Shown: piece by piece, positions 10,207 to 21,796 of the stretch | Position numbering within the stretch: position 1 is the first letter of the stretch | Layout of the letters: each line of letters begins with the position of its first letter | From: Culex pipiens pallens | Taxonomy: Eukaryota; Arthropoda; Insecta; Diptera; Culicidae | Reading direction: 5' to 3' | Assembly: GCF_016801865.2 (NCBI RefSeq) | Contig: NC_068938.1 | Location: 194,887,788-194,951,787, forward strand | Length of the DNA: 64,000 nt | Position numbers and translations under genes: made by a program | The notes under the pieces: model-generated | Told to the model about the DNA's origin: nothing | Seen by the model: the letters and a program-made list of their open reading frames with translations, nothing else | Database searches by the model: none

Positions 10207-11785
10207 AAAAAAAATGTTTCAAAATGAATTTTGTACCAGCCAGTTGTTTTGCAATCATAAGTTTTCATGAAAATTGCCGATGAAAACTTTCGATTAAAAA
10301 TTACCATTTTCTCATTTTTTTTTTGGGGACTTCGTTTTCGAGCCCAAACATGCTTAAAAGGATGTTTAGTGATAGAAAATGCATTTTAAATTGTTTTCAG
10401 TTGATTAGACTTTTATTTTCATTAAAATGAAGTTAAAAAAATGCCTTCTGATTTTTCAACCAGATTTTGAAGGGAGATTTTTCATTTTTTGATTAAACGC
10501 ACTGTTTTCGTGATGCGATCACTTTGAAGTGATTTTGGAATAAATGTGATTTTGGAATAAATGTGATTTTTTCATCTTTTATTCGAAAATATTAATCGGA
10601 AAAAACTTATAAGTTTCAAAAAAAAAATTAAGATTGAACTAACGGTTGCTGAGACTTTTAGAGAAAATCAAAAAAATAAGTGGCTTAAAAAGATGACGAT
10701 GTCTCAGAAACTTTTGGGCCAATTGTCCATCCAAAAAATCTCAATTTAAATCTCAATAAAAGAATGTTTATTAAAAATAAAGCAAAACTCACCCACTTTT
10801 CAAAACACTACCCCCAAACGCTCTTCATCGAACTGTCATAACTTTCCAATCAAGTAAAGTACACTTTCTCGGAAAACGCCTCATAAATATGAAATCTTTG
10901 CCCGAAAAGTTGCATCCTTTTCCCATCAGAGGCTTCTTTAACAAAATGAAAACAGAGAAGAAGAAAAAAAACCTTTTCCCAGTCCTCAACCTTGACTTTT
11001 CTCCGTTTTCCCTCTTACCCGCCACCCCAAAAGGACCCGAACTTTCAACCCCGTTAAAATCTTCCGGTCGTTGTTTTATGTAAATTGTGACATCCTTTAT
11101 TGCCACTTTTGGGTCGTTATCGCTTCACGAAACTCTTAACAATCACTCTTGTATGAAGTCACACGCACACACCGACAGAATCTCACGTCCCAACTGAGGT
11201 CTGCGAGGTTCAAGTGAGTGAATCGCTCGCTCTCCTCTTCAGAAATGAGCAGCACACTCTCGTGTGCGAGTGAAAGAGCATCGGAAAATCTGAACAAGTT
11301 TTATCGTCTGTTAGATTGCTTTTTGATAGCTTCTCCCAGCTGTCGTCATTTGGGTGGGGAGAAATCGAACTTTTTTTTTGCTTCAATTCTTCGTTTTCAG
11401 AAGAAAGAGAAAGATTTCGCAGCAAAAACGCGTGTGTTTTTCCAGCTGATTGAATGTAAATTTCCCCACGCCCACGCAACGCTTTCGTGTAACGACGGAA
11501 CGCCTAACGATAGGCAAACACGGTGTGCTGCACTCTGGTGGTGAGCACCACATAAATCTTTTGGGTCTGGTTTGGAGCTTTTTTCTGTTGGTGGTGCCAA
11601 GACCGACACTCTAATTGGCTTATCTGGGGTCGGCCAACTGGAACCCCCCACCTTGGGGCCATTGACGTAACTCAACAGGTTCCGGATAATCGACCGGTGA
11701 AAAAGTGACACGGCAAAAGCGAGTCAATTAGGGGGCGGTGAAAAGTTGAGCACGGAAAAAAAGTTTGAAGTATATCAGAAAAAAG
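10207..11785. other. Non-coding stretch; GC-richer island 10800-11740
   Basis: AT-rich to about 10790, then unique-looking sequence with overlapping open frames on both strands and no convincing gene. The motif GAGTGAAAGAGCAT near 11268 recurs near 30661. Confidence 0.4.
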
Positions 11786-11789
11786 TACC

Positions 11790-11876
11790 ACTGCCCAGGC
11801 TCGAACCCAAGCACATTGCTTACAAGTCATGGACTGGCGCCCCTACCAACAGAGCCACGAGCGTCCCCTTAGCAAA
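11790..11876 (-). other. tRNA-like sequence, Thr(TGT)-like, minus strand
   Basis: On the minus strand it reads A-box-like TGGCTCTGTTGGTAG, anticodon arm CATGACTTGTAAGCAATG with loop CTTGTAA (anticodon TGT), and B box GGGTTCGAGCC. Acceptor pairing is poor. Probably a tRNA pseudogene or SINE head. Confidence 0.5.
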
Positions 11877-13690
11877 TCACTCCTTTTGAACCGTTTCTTC
11901 ACCAAAACCATGACGACGTTTTCCAACGATAAAAAAAATACAATTCCTGCCCTGTCAGACGCGTCTAAACGCAAACCACTTTAAATTACCGGATCGATTG
12001 CGTGAGTGTACATCGCACATACGTATTTTCACCAAGACCTACGTATCGTCGTAAATCTATCAGGAAGAAAACGAAAAGAACGTGCGTTTCATGCGGCAGA
12101 GCAGGAGGTTCGAGAAAACAATCAATAAGGTGCCAATCAATGTGTGTGAGGTCGGGAGGTGTGGCCACACCCAAATAGGTTACCTCTAACCAGGGGAATG
12201 GACCATTTCGCTGCCAGACAGTAAGTGGCTTTTCAGAAATAGAAGCGGTTAGAAGAGGTTGGATGTTCGTGCCCAGCCCGTCAATTAGGTGGTTTTGAAG
12301 TGTGAAATTGAAGGTGATTGAAGGGGCACTTGAAAATGAAAAAAAAAACCTTGAATATATTTATTGGATTATGTAAATTTTGAAGCCATTTTATCTGTAA
12401 AAACTTTTGAATAGTGATCAGTTTTCTATGTTATTTAAAAATAGTTCACTTGTTAGCAATAATTGATAAAATATGCGAAAATCTTTGAAAACATCTCTAA
12501 AAATCATTTCAAAATCTTCAATCGAAAAGTACGTTAATCTTTATTCGATAAAAAGAATAATTGATGAAAAAAAAAAATTAATTGAGATATTACTTTGTTT
12601 CAAGTGTTTTCCAATAAGTCCTAATTTTTCAACTGACGATATTCCGCAACTGTTGGTCTGATTTGTAATGTTAAATAATAAAATCTTTGCAAAATTTTAC
12701 AATATTTTGAATGAAAATATTAAAAAAGCCTTAAATTTATTTGTTCAGCCCTTTTGGAATGTCAGGCTAGATTTTAAAATTATTAACTCGAAGTATTTTC
12801 AATTTTTTTGAAGGATTTCAATTTTTGGAAGGATCCGTTGATTGCCTTCATATTTACTTGGTTAACTTTTAACGAACACTCAAATTTCCAAACTTGGCAG
12901 CTCTGCCATAACTAAGGGGAAGAAACCCAATGAGAATCTCACATAATCCAGCCACCAAACTTTGTCCTTAACTTTCCCCACACAAAATTTCGCACACTTT
13001 CGACTTTCCTATCCTAATTTAGCGTACATTCCTTAATCGCATTATCCGGCTCTTTGCGCGTTACACTAGACACATAAATTTGGCTGACTTGTTGGTGGTC
13101 GACCTTCGAACGCTTTTTCGTCCGAACATTTTCATACTTTCGAACAAGTTTGGCGCAAGAAAAACAACTTTAGGATCTTCATTAGGGAGCTTTTCTCCGT
13201 CCGCTCAGCCAATCAGCTTAGGTTTAAAGTTTTCCTTCGCGCTAAAATTTCATCCTTTCACCATCGTCATCATCATCGGGAGGGGGTTTGACTTTCTACG
13301 GGCTGTTGCACCACCCCTGCTGGAGGGCAAAATTGCAACAGGAACGCGCAAGTGCAATAAATTTTATTTGCTGAATAAATCATACACGGCATGCACGCCT
13401 GGTGAATCGCTTACACTGGCTGAAAAAAATATATGTTTTTGTTTAGAATTTTATTTAATGATTTATTCTTGTGATTCATAAATTTCCAAAATGCCATAAC
13501 AAAATGCAAAAAAATATATATTTTTTTGTTTTTTCTAAACATTTTTAAACGTTATGCTTGATTTATTTGAAATAATTATTATTGCTGAAAAGAACAGACA
13601 ATTTCACAATCGTTTATTTTTTACGTTGAAAATCGAACTAATGGATTCCGGGATACCACCGGGTGAAAATTACAGACTCATTAAGTGACA
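11877..13690. other. Non-coding stretch
   Basis: Unique-looking GC-richer parts at 11900-12340 and 12880-13420 with AT-rich sequence between. The 133-aa frame at 13080-13481 has no start context, family signature or splice support, and I do not regard it as a gene. Confidence 0.4.
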
Positions 13691-13869
13691 CTTAAAAAAC
13701 GTTACTTAATCCACCCTTAGGTGGTTGGCGCCTTCCTCACATTTAAAGGGTACTATCCAAAATAGACACAAAACAGTCCAATTCGTGCTCGTTGAAAAGA
13801 TTTTTAAATTACCTATCCAAAGATAGGTCGCATAAATGTTATGAGATAAGATGAGATGATCATGCGATC

Positions 13870-14800
13870 TGGTCTCCAAAAAGTGCGTAAATAACACTTA
13901 AGTGCTTATAACTTTTGATAGGGTTGTCAGATCTTCAATGTCTTGGACGCGTTTGAAAGGTCTTTTGATTACCTATCCAACGATAGGCTGCATGAGAGAT
14001 CCGGACAACGTTTTCATCAAAATATCTGAGATCCGGTCTAAAAAAAGTGCATAAATAACACTTAAGTGCTTATAACTTTTGATAGGGTTGTCAGATCTTC
14101 AATGTCTTGGACGCGTTTAAAAGGTATTTTGATTACCTATCCAACGATAGGCTGCATGAGAGATCCGGACAACGTTTTCATCAAAATATCTGAGATCCGG
14201 CCTCCAAAAAGTGCATAAATAACACTTAAGTGCTTATAACTTTTGATAGGGTTGTCAGATCTTCAATGTCTTGGACGCGTTTAAAAGGTATTTTGATTAC
14301 CTATCCAACGATAGGTTGCATGAGAGATCCGGACAACGTTTTCATCAAAATATCTGAGATCCGGCCTCCAAAAAGTGCATAAATAACACTTAAGTGCTTA
14401 TAACTTTTGATAGGGTTGTCAGATCTTCAATGTCTTGGACGCGTTTGAAAGGTCTTTTGATTACCTATCCAACGATAGGTTGCATGAGAGATCCGGACAA
14501 CGTTTTCATCAAAATATCTGAGATCCGGCTTCCAAAAAGTGCATAAATAGCACTTAAGTGCTTATAACTTTTGATAGGGTTGTCAGATCTTTAATGTCTT
14601 GGACGCGTTTAAAAGGTATTTTGATTACCTATCCAACGATAGGTTGCATGAGAGATCCGGACAACGTTTTCATCAAAATATCTGAGATCCGGCTTCCAAA
14701 AAGTGCATAAATAGCACTTAAGTGCTTATAACTTTTGATAGGGTTGTCAGATCTTTAATGTCTTGGACGCGTTGGAAAGGTCTTTTAAATACCTTTCTGA
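13870..14800. repeat. 164-bp tandem array, about 5.5-6 units
   Basis: ACTTTTGATAGGGTTGTCAG recurs at exactly 164-bp steps: 13911, 14075, 14239, 14403, 14567 and 14731. Units are nearly identical over CACTTAAGTGCTTATAAC, GTCTTGGACGCGTTT, TACCTATCCAACGATAGG and GAGATCCGGACAACG. Variation is limited to a few positions (TTTGAAAGGTC or TTTAAAAGGTA; CTGCATG or TTGCATG). Each unit contains the palindromes CACTTAAGTG and CCTATC...GATAGG. Confidence 0.95.
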
Positions 14801-15035
14801 AAATGTATAATATGCCAGGTTTTCTTACAAAAACCACCCTTTTTACAATCTTCCGGACTTTAGTCAAAATCGTTTTTTTAGCATAACTTTTGAAGTACTT
14901 TACTAAACTTCATAATTTTCAATAGGGACTTATGGGACCCCAAGACAAATCGAATGAGACCAAAACGGTCCAAATCGGTTAAGCCAGTGCTGAGATAATC
15001 GTGTGCATATTTTTTGGTGCACAGACCCACATCCC

Positions 15036-15056
15036 TACACACACACACACACACAG
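15036..15056. repeat. (CA)n microsatellite
   Basis: Uninterrupted ACAC run of about nine units inside the right end of the 13730-15178 element. Confidence 0.85.
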
Positions 15057-15238
15057 ACATTTGCTCAGAATTTGATTCTGAGTCGATATGTATACATGAA
15101 GGTGGGTCTATAAGGTCAAATTAAGAATTTCGTTTTTCGAGTGATTTTATAGCCTTTCCTCAATAAGGTGAGGAAGGCAAAAACTCAATTTCATCGATTC
15201 GATTTCTTTATGAGTTTGTATCTCACAAACTAATTTTT

Positions 15239-15666
15239 TGCAATTCCACTGTGAAACTGTCAACTTTTCCTGCCCTTCTGGAGAAACGAAACGGCCTACT
15301 TTTCCCTACCATAAATAACAGAATGGAAAATTAATACCTTTCAATAACAGTGCTGAAAAGTTCTACATTTCAGCACTGAAATGGGTGCTGAAAAGTTGAA
15401 CTTTTCAGCACTAGTATCGAAAAGTAACATTTTTCAATATTGTTTTGTTTTGAACGATGAATTTACTAAACACATGAATGTTTGACATAAAATTCCATTA
15501 AATAAGCGTTTTTCGGAATTGCAAAAAATGTTGTAAGCAACTCGTTGTAAAACTTGATTTTTTCAGCACTCGTCGTATTTATCCAACTCGGTAAACCTCG
15601 TTGGATAAATGTACAACTCGTGCTGAAAAAATCTTCTTTTTGCAACTTGTTGCATAAACCACTATT
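15239..15666 (+). repeat. GCAATTCCGTCGTG element, copy 2
   Basis: About 428 bp, same orientation as copies 3 and 4. It retains the GCTGAAAAGTTGAACTTTTC palindrome, the CAGCACTCGTCGTATTTATC arm and the end TGCAACTTGTTGCATAAAC. It is somewhat more diverged than the others. Confidence 0.8.
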
Positions 15667-16009
15667 CTGATTTTCAAAGATTGGGAGAGAAAATAGTATG
15701 CTTTATCATTTTTCGGGTTGACTTTGCTTCAAAAAATAGTTTGTTAAAATTTAAAAAAAATATAAAATGATTTCAACTCCAAAACGGTCCACTTAATCAA
15801 CAATTTTGTTAAGTTAGTCTAAAAAAAGTTTTGAACTTTTTTTTACCACAAGTTTCATATTTTTTTGATTTTTTTTTTTAAATCATATCTCGGGAACTAG
15901 ATTTTACATCATTATGCATTATGGTACAAAAGATGTCTTTCTGGGTTTCATAAAACATATCTGGATTTTTTTTGAAAAGGTCCTAGAAACCAAATTTTCA
16001 GTTTTTGAT

Positions 16010-16860
16010 TTTTGGGTGCTTTTCAAAAAAAAACTTTAGATATCAAAAAATTCCAAAATTTAAAAAAAACGTATTTTTGCGAAAAACTCAAATTTTCATA
16101 TCTCGCCATATTGAAACCCATATTGCGAGATATGAAAGTTTTAATACATTTTCAATTCATTCAAGATATTTTTTTTTGTAAAATACTGAAATTTTGTAAG
16201 ATATTTGAAATATGTACCATATTTTTCATTAAAATTTGAGTAATTGTGAAAAAATACACTGTTTTGTTTTTCAAACACCTCTTAATCAGTTAAAATTTAT
16301 ACAAAATTTCACTTTGTTGGATACCCTCATTGCAAATTATGAAACTTCGAGTGTCTTAAAAAAAATATATTTTACAAAAAAAACTCTAACAAAAGTGGAA
16401 AAGCATACCAAATTTCATTTAGTTTGATACCCATATTGCAAATTATGAAAATTCAAGTATTTAAAAAAATACGATATTTTGTGAAAGTAAGAGTATTTAA
16501 AAAAAAGTGCAAATACAATTTCACTTCTTTTGACGCGAATTATAAAAATTTTAATATTTTCGATAAAATACGGTATTTTGTGAAAGTATCAGTCTTTTAC
16601 AAAAAAAAATCTCTGATAAAGTGAAAATGCATACAAAATTTCGCTTTGTTTGATATCCATATTGTTATTTAAGAAAATTTGAGTACTATCGGAAAAATAA
16701 GATATTTTGTGAAAATTTGAGTGCTTTACAAAAAAAAAATCTGATGCAGTTAAAATGCCCATCGTTTGAAACTTATATTGCAAATTAGAAAAATTTAAGT
16801 ATTTTCAAAAAATAGGGATTTTGTTAATTTTTTTTGAGTATTTATACCTTGAAACTTACT
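16010..16860. repeat. Degenerate tandem repeat related to the 20-21 kb foldback
   Basis: Units of roughly 105-140 bp with the theme TTTGATACCCATATTGCAAA, TATGAAAATT, GAGTATTT and ATACGATATTTTGTGAAA. The same theme makes up the arms of 20182-21794 and much of 48150-49960. Confidence 0.6.
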
Positions 16861-16977
16861 ATTTTCTCATAAAAATATATATTCCTAGTGTAAATTTAAA
16901 TATGACTTAGTTGGATTAAGTAAATTTTATAAATGTATTAAAAATTAATTATCGAAATAACGATAACGATAGAACTT

Positions 16978-17355
16978 CCCGGGCAGACGGTAATAACAAA
17001 ATTCATGCCATTTCAATAACAAATACTTTTAAAATAACAAAAAGTGTTTTGTAATATTCCTGCAAAATCCATTTTTGCATATGAGTCGAATAACAGTTTA
17101 TGTTATCATAACAAAATAACTCCAACTGTTATTGGGATGATCGGATTAGTTGTTAAAACAACAAAAAAGAATATCAAAGATTTGTTCGAAGAATAACTCA
17201 AAATGTTATTAGTCTGTTATTACAATAACAATCCAATAACAAAAAAAAATCATAACGACGAATAACAAATCTTGTTATAAATACATTTAAGTGATTGGCA
17301 TAGTATTTTCAAATATCAAAAAATGTTTTTCCCACGTTATTTCCGTCTGCTCGGG
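16978..17355 (+). mobile_element. CCCGGGCAGACGG MITE, copy 1
   Basis: 378 bp with terminal inverted repeats CCCGGGCAGACGG and CCGTCTGCTCGGG (12 of 13 match). The interior is rich in AATAACA/TGTTATT. It has no coding capacity. Relatives lie at 59278-59702 and 60036-60340; a split remnant lies in the lipase intron (53252-53682). Confidence 0.85.
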
Positions 17356-20179
17356 TATCTTTAACGAGCCTCGATAATTTAAAATAAAAACAACCATGAA
17401 AAAAAAAAAACGTTTGTTGAGAATCCAAATGTTGGTAAAAATTGTTGAAAAAAGAAATGAGTTAAAAAAAAAGGATAATCCAAACATGATTGCGAAACCA
17501 TTTTTTTTTAATCTGGAAACCCAGTTATTGACATTTGACACTTAAGTGAGCATAGTCAAAGTTTTAAAGGTTGTAAATTTGAAAAAAAATAAGGGGTTTG
17601 TTACAGCGTACATAGTTGCCAAGATAAACTGACAGATAAACCATTTTGAAAAACTGGCAACCCTGTCATGAAATATCGCAACTTAAGTTCGGCTTATAAA
17701 AAAAAAATAGGAAATATAATTAAAATGAAAATAAAGCCTTATTGCATTTTCAGAAAGCAAATTTCAAGACATTCTGCCAAACTGGGAACACTTTCAAAAG
17801 ATTCCTTTCGAAAAAATCATTTTTTTTTCTCAAACCAGTGCCACAAATCCTGTGTGCAGCTGCACTCGCTGCCCTCCTCTCGAAGCGGGAGTCATTTGTG
17901 ATCGTTTACCCTTCCAAAATGAAGTCACTCGTGAAAAGCTCAGCAGCGCCACCACCTTTTTCTATGGAAAAAGGCGAAATTTTTCCTCTCGTCGTCACGG
18001 AGATTTTGATATCGTGCTGCGATTTTCTTTTTATGTATTTTATTGCAAACCGGGCGTCGTCGTCGTCGCGTTCCACGGGCACATGTGTTATTTGTAAACA
18101 TAAATCTTGCTGTCGTGTTCCATTTTTTATGCGCCACGTGGGGTGCAGTGCTAGCAAGGATGCATTTTTCCCACTTTTCTGAAGAGTCCTGCCGTTCAGT
18201 AATATTACTTTTCCATTCCGAGCGGTTGGTTTATAAGTGTCCCGCGCAAGTCCAAAGAAGTCGTAGAAGTATTGAAAGGGTGGCTCCCCACTCGCGCTGT
18301 CTGCCATAAATAATGTGATTCCTTCCTTTCACGAATGCCAGGAATTGATGGTAATTGAACGGAATGGCATTGAGGTGAAAAATATGGGTTTTTCATGGGA
18401 GCGTGGTGCAAAAATAATGGCAATACATCTTGTTTTGTCGGAGGAATGGGAACCGAAAGGATGAGAGCTGATTTATGAGGGTTTCAGGTGCAGTGAAAAT
18501 TTGGATTCTCGACATTACAGGAGGAATTTGTGAGATATTTGTTTTTGAATCTTGTTCGAAGTACAAGTGCAGTTTAAGGGAGAATTTAAATTAACAAAAA
18601 TCATTTTTTTGAACGTGGTGGTCCAATTTTCAATGTTCAAAATAAACATTTGTGAAATTTTATAATCTATTCGAAAAAAATATTTTAAAAATGTTGGAAT
18701 CAAGACTAACATTTAAAATTCACGAAATAAATATTGATTTTTTTTTTCTATATAAAAAGTGAGGTCACTTTCGATTGCTCCATTAGGGTGATAATAAAAA
18801 AATCGCCATCAGGGATATCCCTTGGCTTGATTCTTTAGGTAAAAATAAGTAATTGTTCCAATTTTGAGATGCAAAGCACGATATCGAAATCTCCGTCTTC
18901 AGATGCAAATTTGCAATCGAAAATGACGTCACACTTTTTTGATAAAGTGAACCGTTTTCATGTTAAAAGCATTTGAGGGTAATTTTTTCGAAATTTTTGT
19001 GATTTTTTGGAAGTTTAAAATGCAAAAAATATTTTTAAATATTTGAGAAAATGTTCTATTATTTTATTTTTCTTAGACTTTATTGATCGGACTGCTGATT
19101 GTTAAGATACAGATACTGATGAAAAATGGGTTTATCTCAGTGTCATATAATTTGCTCGCATTTTTCAACTCTTGGAAACGATATTTCTTATAAAAAGGAA
19201 TAAAATTTTAAATATTATCAACATTTATATTGAAAATAAAAAAATACAGACAGTAAATGATTTTTGTATTTTTTTAGGTGAGTTGCTCCATTTCGCATTT
19301 TTCGTGAGTCTTTTTGTAACATCTCAGGCTATTTTCACAAAAAAAAATTTGAACGAAAAAAAATCGTGGGCTCACCTTCAAATTTGACTTTTAAACTTAA
19401 AAATATGAAAATCTCATAGAAGTGGCGTGTTTTTTTCTTTCAGTGTTTTTTTTTCGAAAAGCCCGTCAAATATCCTACAAGTTTGTCTCTGACCACTTTT
19501 TGATACGATGCAACGGCTTCGAGATACAGAAATATTTAAATTACGAAATACAAAAATATTTAAAACACTTACGCCCTTCTCAAATGTCATTATCGAGTGA
19601 AACTGGCTCCATACACACAAAAATGGCTTATATAAGCATAGGATAACATGTTTACAAAGTTTCATTTAAATCGGAGAGGGTCCGGTACAACCGATTCCCT
19701 AATTGGCATGGAATTGTTCTTGTGCAAAAAATAACATTTTTGAAATATCAATGTTGAGTTCAAGTGTACATTAACTGAACAATTCAATTAAATTTTGATA
19801 CGGTTTTACCATCCTTTGGCTGTCAGTCTGAAATAAAATAAATTAAATAATAAAAACTTGAAGTTCTCGTTTGCTACGTGGAGAAGCTGGACAAGGCAAA
19901 TTTTAAAATCGATGGGTACATTTTTCATCAGGTACATTTTTTTTGGTTTAAGTATAAAATGGGCTGTTTTACTTAATGTTTTCTATACCTTCCAAAATTT
20001 TTCGAAAACTGATTTGAAAATGTTTTACTCAGAATCTCAGTGTGCATTCGATTAAATTATTAAACAATTTCAATAATATTTGAAATGTTTTTGATGAGTT
20101 CAAATGTATAAAAATGAAGAAATAATGCAAGAAAAATTAAATTTCAACTTCTTTCAGGTAGTATCCAATAATATGTCGA
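17356..20179. other. Non-coding stretch; GC-richer island 17830-18440
   Basis: The island has several overlapping open frames on both strands and no recognisable protein. 18700-19860 is AT-rich repeat-like sequence; TTTCATTTAAATCGGAGAGG near 19660 resembles a dispersed mosquito repeat, but I found no second copy here. Confidence 0.4.
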
Positions 20180-20181
20180 TA

Positions 20182-21794
20182 CAGTCATACCTCGGTTTAG
20201 CACCGCATATGGGGGATGCAAAACCGAGGCGTGCATAACCGAGGTACAGAGCTTATGGGATTTTGGCTATATGGGAGACATTGGCTATAATCGTACGAAA
20301 ATTATGCAAACATCAACACATTATAGTGTTTTGAAATCGGGATGATGTCAGCCATCCATTAAAATTATTATTTCATGAAAATTTTCACAGAAATACGTAT
20401 TTTTCCTGTATTTCGGAAATGCATTTTTTCACTAATGAAACCAAAAATATATTGTTATTGCAATATGGGTATCAAATGATCAGGTTTTTTTTATACATTT
20501 TGGATGTAATAACAACATTTTTAGGAAATACTCAAAATTTTCACAAAACTACGTCTTTTTGAAAAAAAAAATAACTCCAAATTTCAACTTTTACAATATG
20601 GGTATCAAACGATCGGGATTTTTTCATACATTTCGAATGTAATAACAAAATTTTTAGAAAATACTCAAAATTTTCACAAAACTACGTATTTTCGAATAAA
20701 ATACTCCAAATTTCCGTTTTTACAATGTGGGTATCGAAAGATCGGGATTTTTTCATACATTTCGAATGTAATAACAACATTTTTTGAAAATGCTCCAAAT
20801 TTTCTCAAAACTACGTATTTTCTAAAAAAAACTCAAATTTCCGTTTTACGATGTGGGTGTCAAACGATCGAGATTTTTTCATATATTTCGAATGTAATAA
20901 CAATATTTTTTGAAAATACTCAAAATTTTCACAAAACTACGTATTTTTGAAAAAACAATACTAAAAATTTCCGTTTTTACAATGTGGCTATCAAACGATC
21001 GAGATTTTTTCATACATTTCAAAAAATATAAAAAAATGAAAATACTCAAAATTTTCACAAAACTACGTATTTTTGAAAAAAATGATTTGATTATTTGATA
21101 CCCATATTGTAAAAACTGAAATTTTGAAAAGTTTTACAAAAATACGTAGTTTTGTGAAAATTTTGAGTATTTAAAAAAATATTGTTATTACATTCGAAAT
21201 GTATGAAAAAATCCCGATCGTTTGATACCCACATTGTAAAAACAGAAATTTTGAGTATTTTATTCGGAAATACGTAGTTTTGTGAAAAATGAGAGTATTT
21301 TCTAAATATGTTGTTATTACATTCGAAATGTATGAAAAAATTCCGATCGTTTGATACTCATATTGTAAAAATTGAAATTTTGAGTATTTTTTTTCGAAAA
21401 AACGTAGTTTTGTGAAAATTTGGAGTATTTTCTAAAAATGTTGTTATTATATCCGAAATGTATGAAAAACCTGATCATTTGATACCCATATTCCAATAAC
21501 AATATATTTTTGGATTCTTTAGAGAAAAAAAAATGCATTTTCAAAATACAGGAAAAATACGTATTTTTGTGAAAATTTTCATGAAATAATAATTTTAATG
21601 GATAACTGACATCATCCCGATTCCAAAACACTATAATTTTTTGATGTTTGCATGATTTTTCATACGATTAAAGCCAATGTCTCCCATATAGCCAAAAACC
21701 CATAAGCTCTGTGCTTCAGTTAAGCACTGGGCCGTGCTTAACCGAGGCAGCTGAACGGTGCAAAACCGAGGCGTGCAAAACCGAGGCATGACTG
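20182..21794. mobile_element. 1.6-kb foldback element with TA target site (mariner/pogo-type ends)
   Basis: Ends CAGTCATACCTCGG and CCGAGGCATGACTG, with TA at 20180-20181 and 21795-21796. The two halves (about 20182-21085 and 21090-21794) are inverted copies: GCTTATGGG...TTTGGCTATATGGGAGAC at about 20250-20285 matches in reverse at about 21680-21715. Each arm also contains degenerate tandem units of 126-135 bp (GGGTATCAAACGATCGGGAT at 20600, with variants near 20729, 20855 and 20986). Several ACCGAGG repeats mark both tips. No transposase. A transcript would fold into a long hairpin. Confidence 0.88.
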
Positions 21795-21796
21795 TA

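Larger units (their letters stand above)
13730..15178. mobile_element. Inverted-terminus element containing a 164-bp tandem array
   Basis: Starts GCCTTCCTCAC (13730-13740) and ends GTGAGGAAGGC (15168-15178), exact inverted copies of 11 bp. The left and middle hold the 164-bp array; the right 380 bp matches the element end at 1-421. A further end fragment in reverse is at 53012-53055. It carries no protein frame and is probably non-autonomous. Confidence 0.75.

Noticed and set aside
17742..18182. 146-aa + strand frame and 133-aa - strand frame in the same island
   Set aside because: Mutually overlapping on both strands with no family signature, start context or splice sites.
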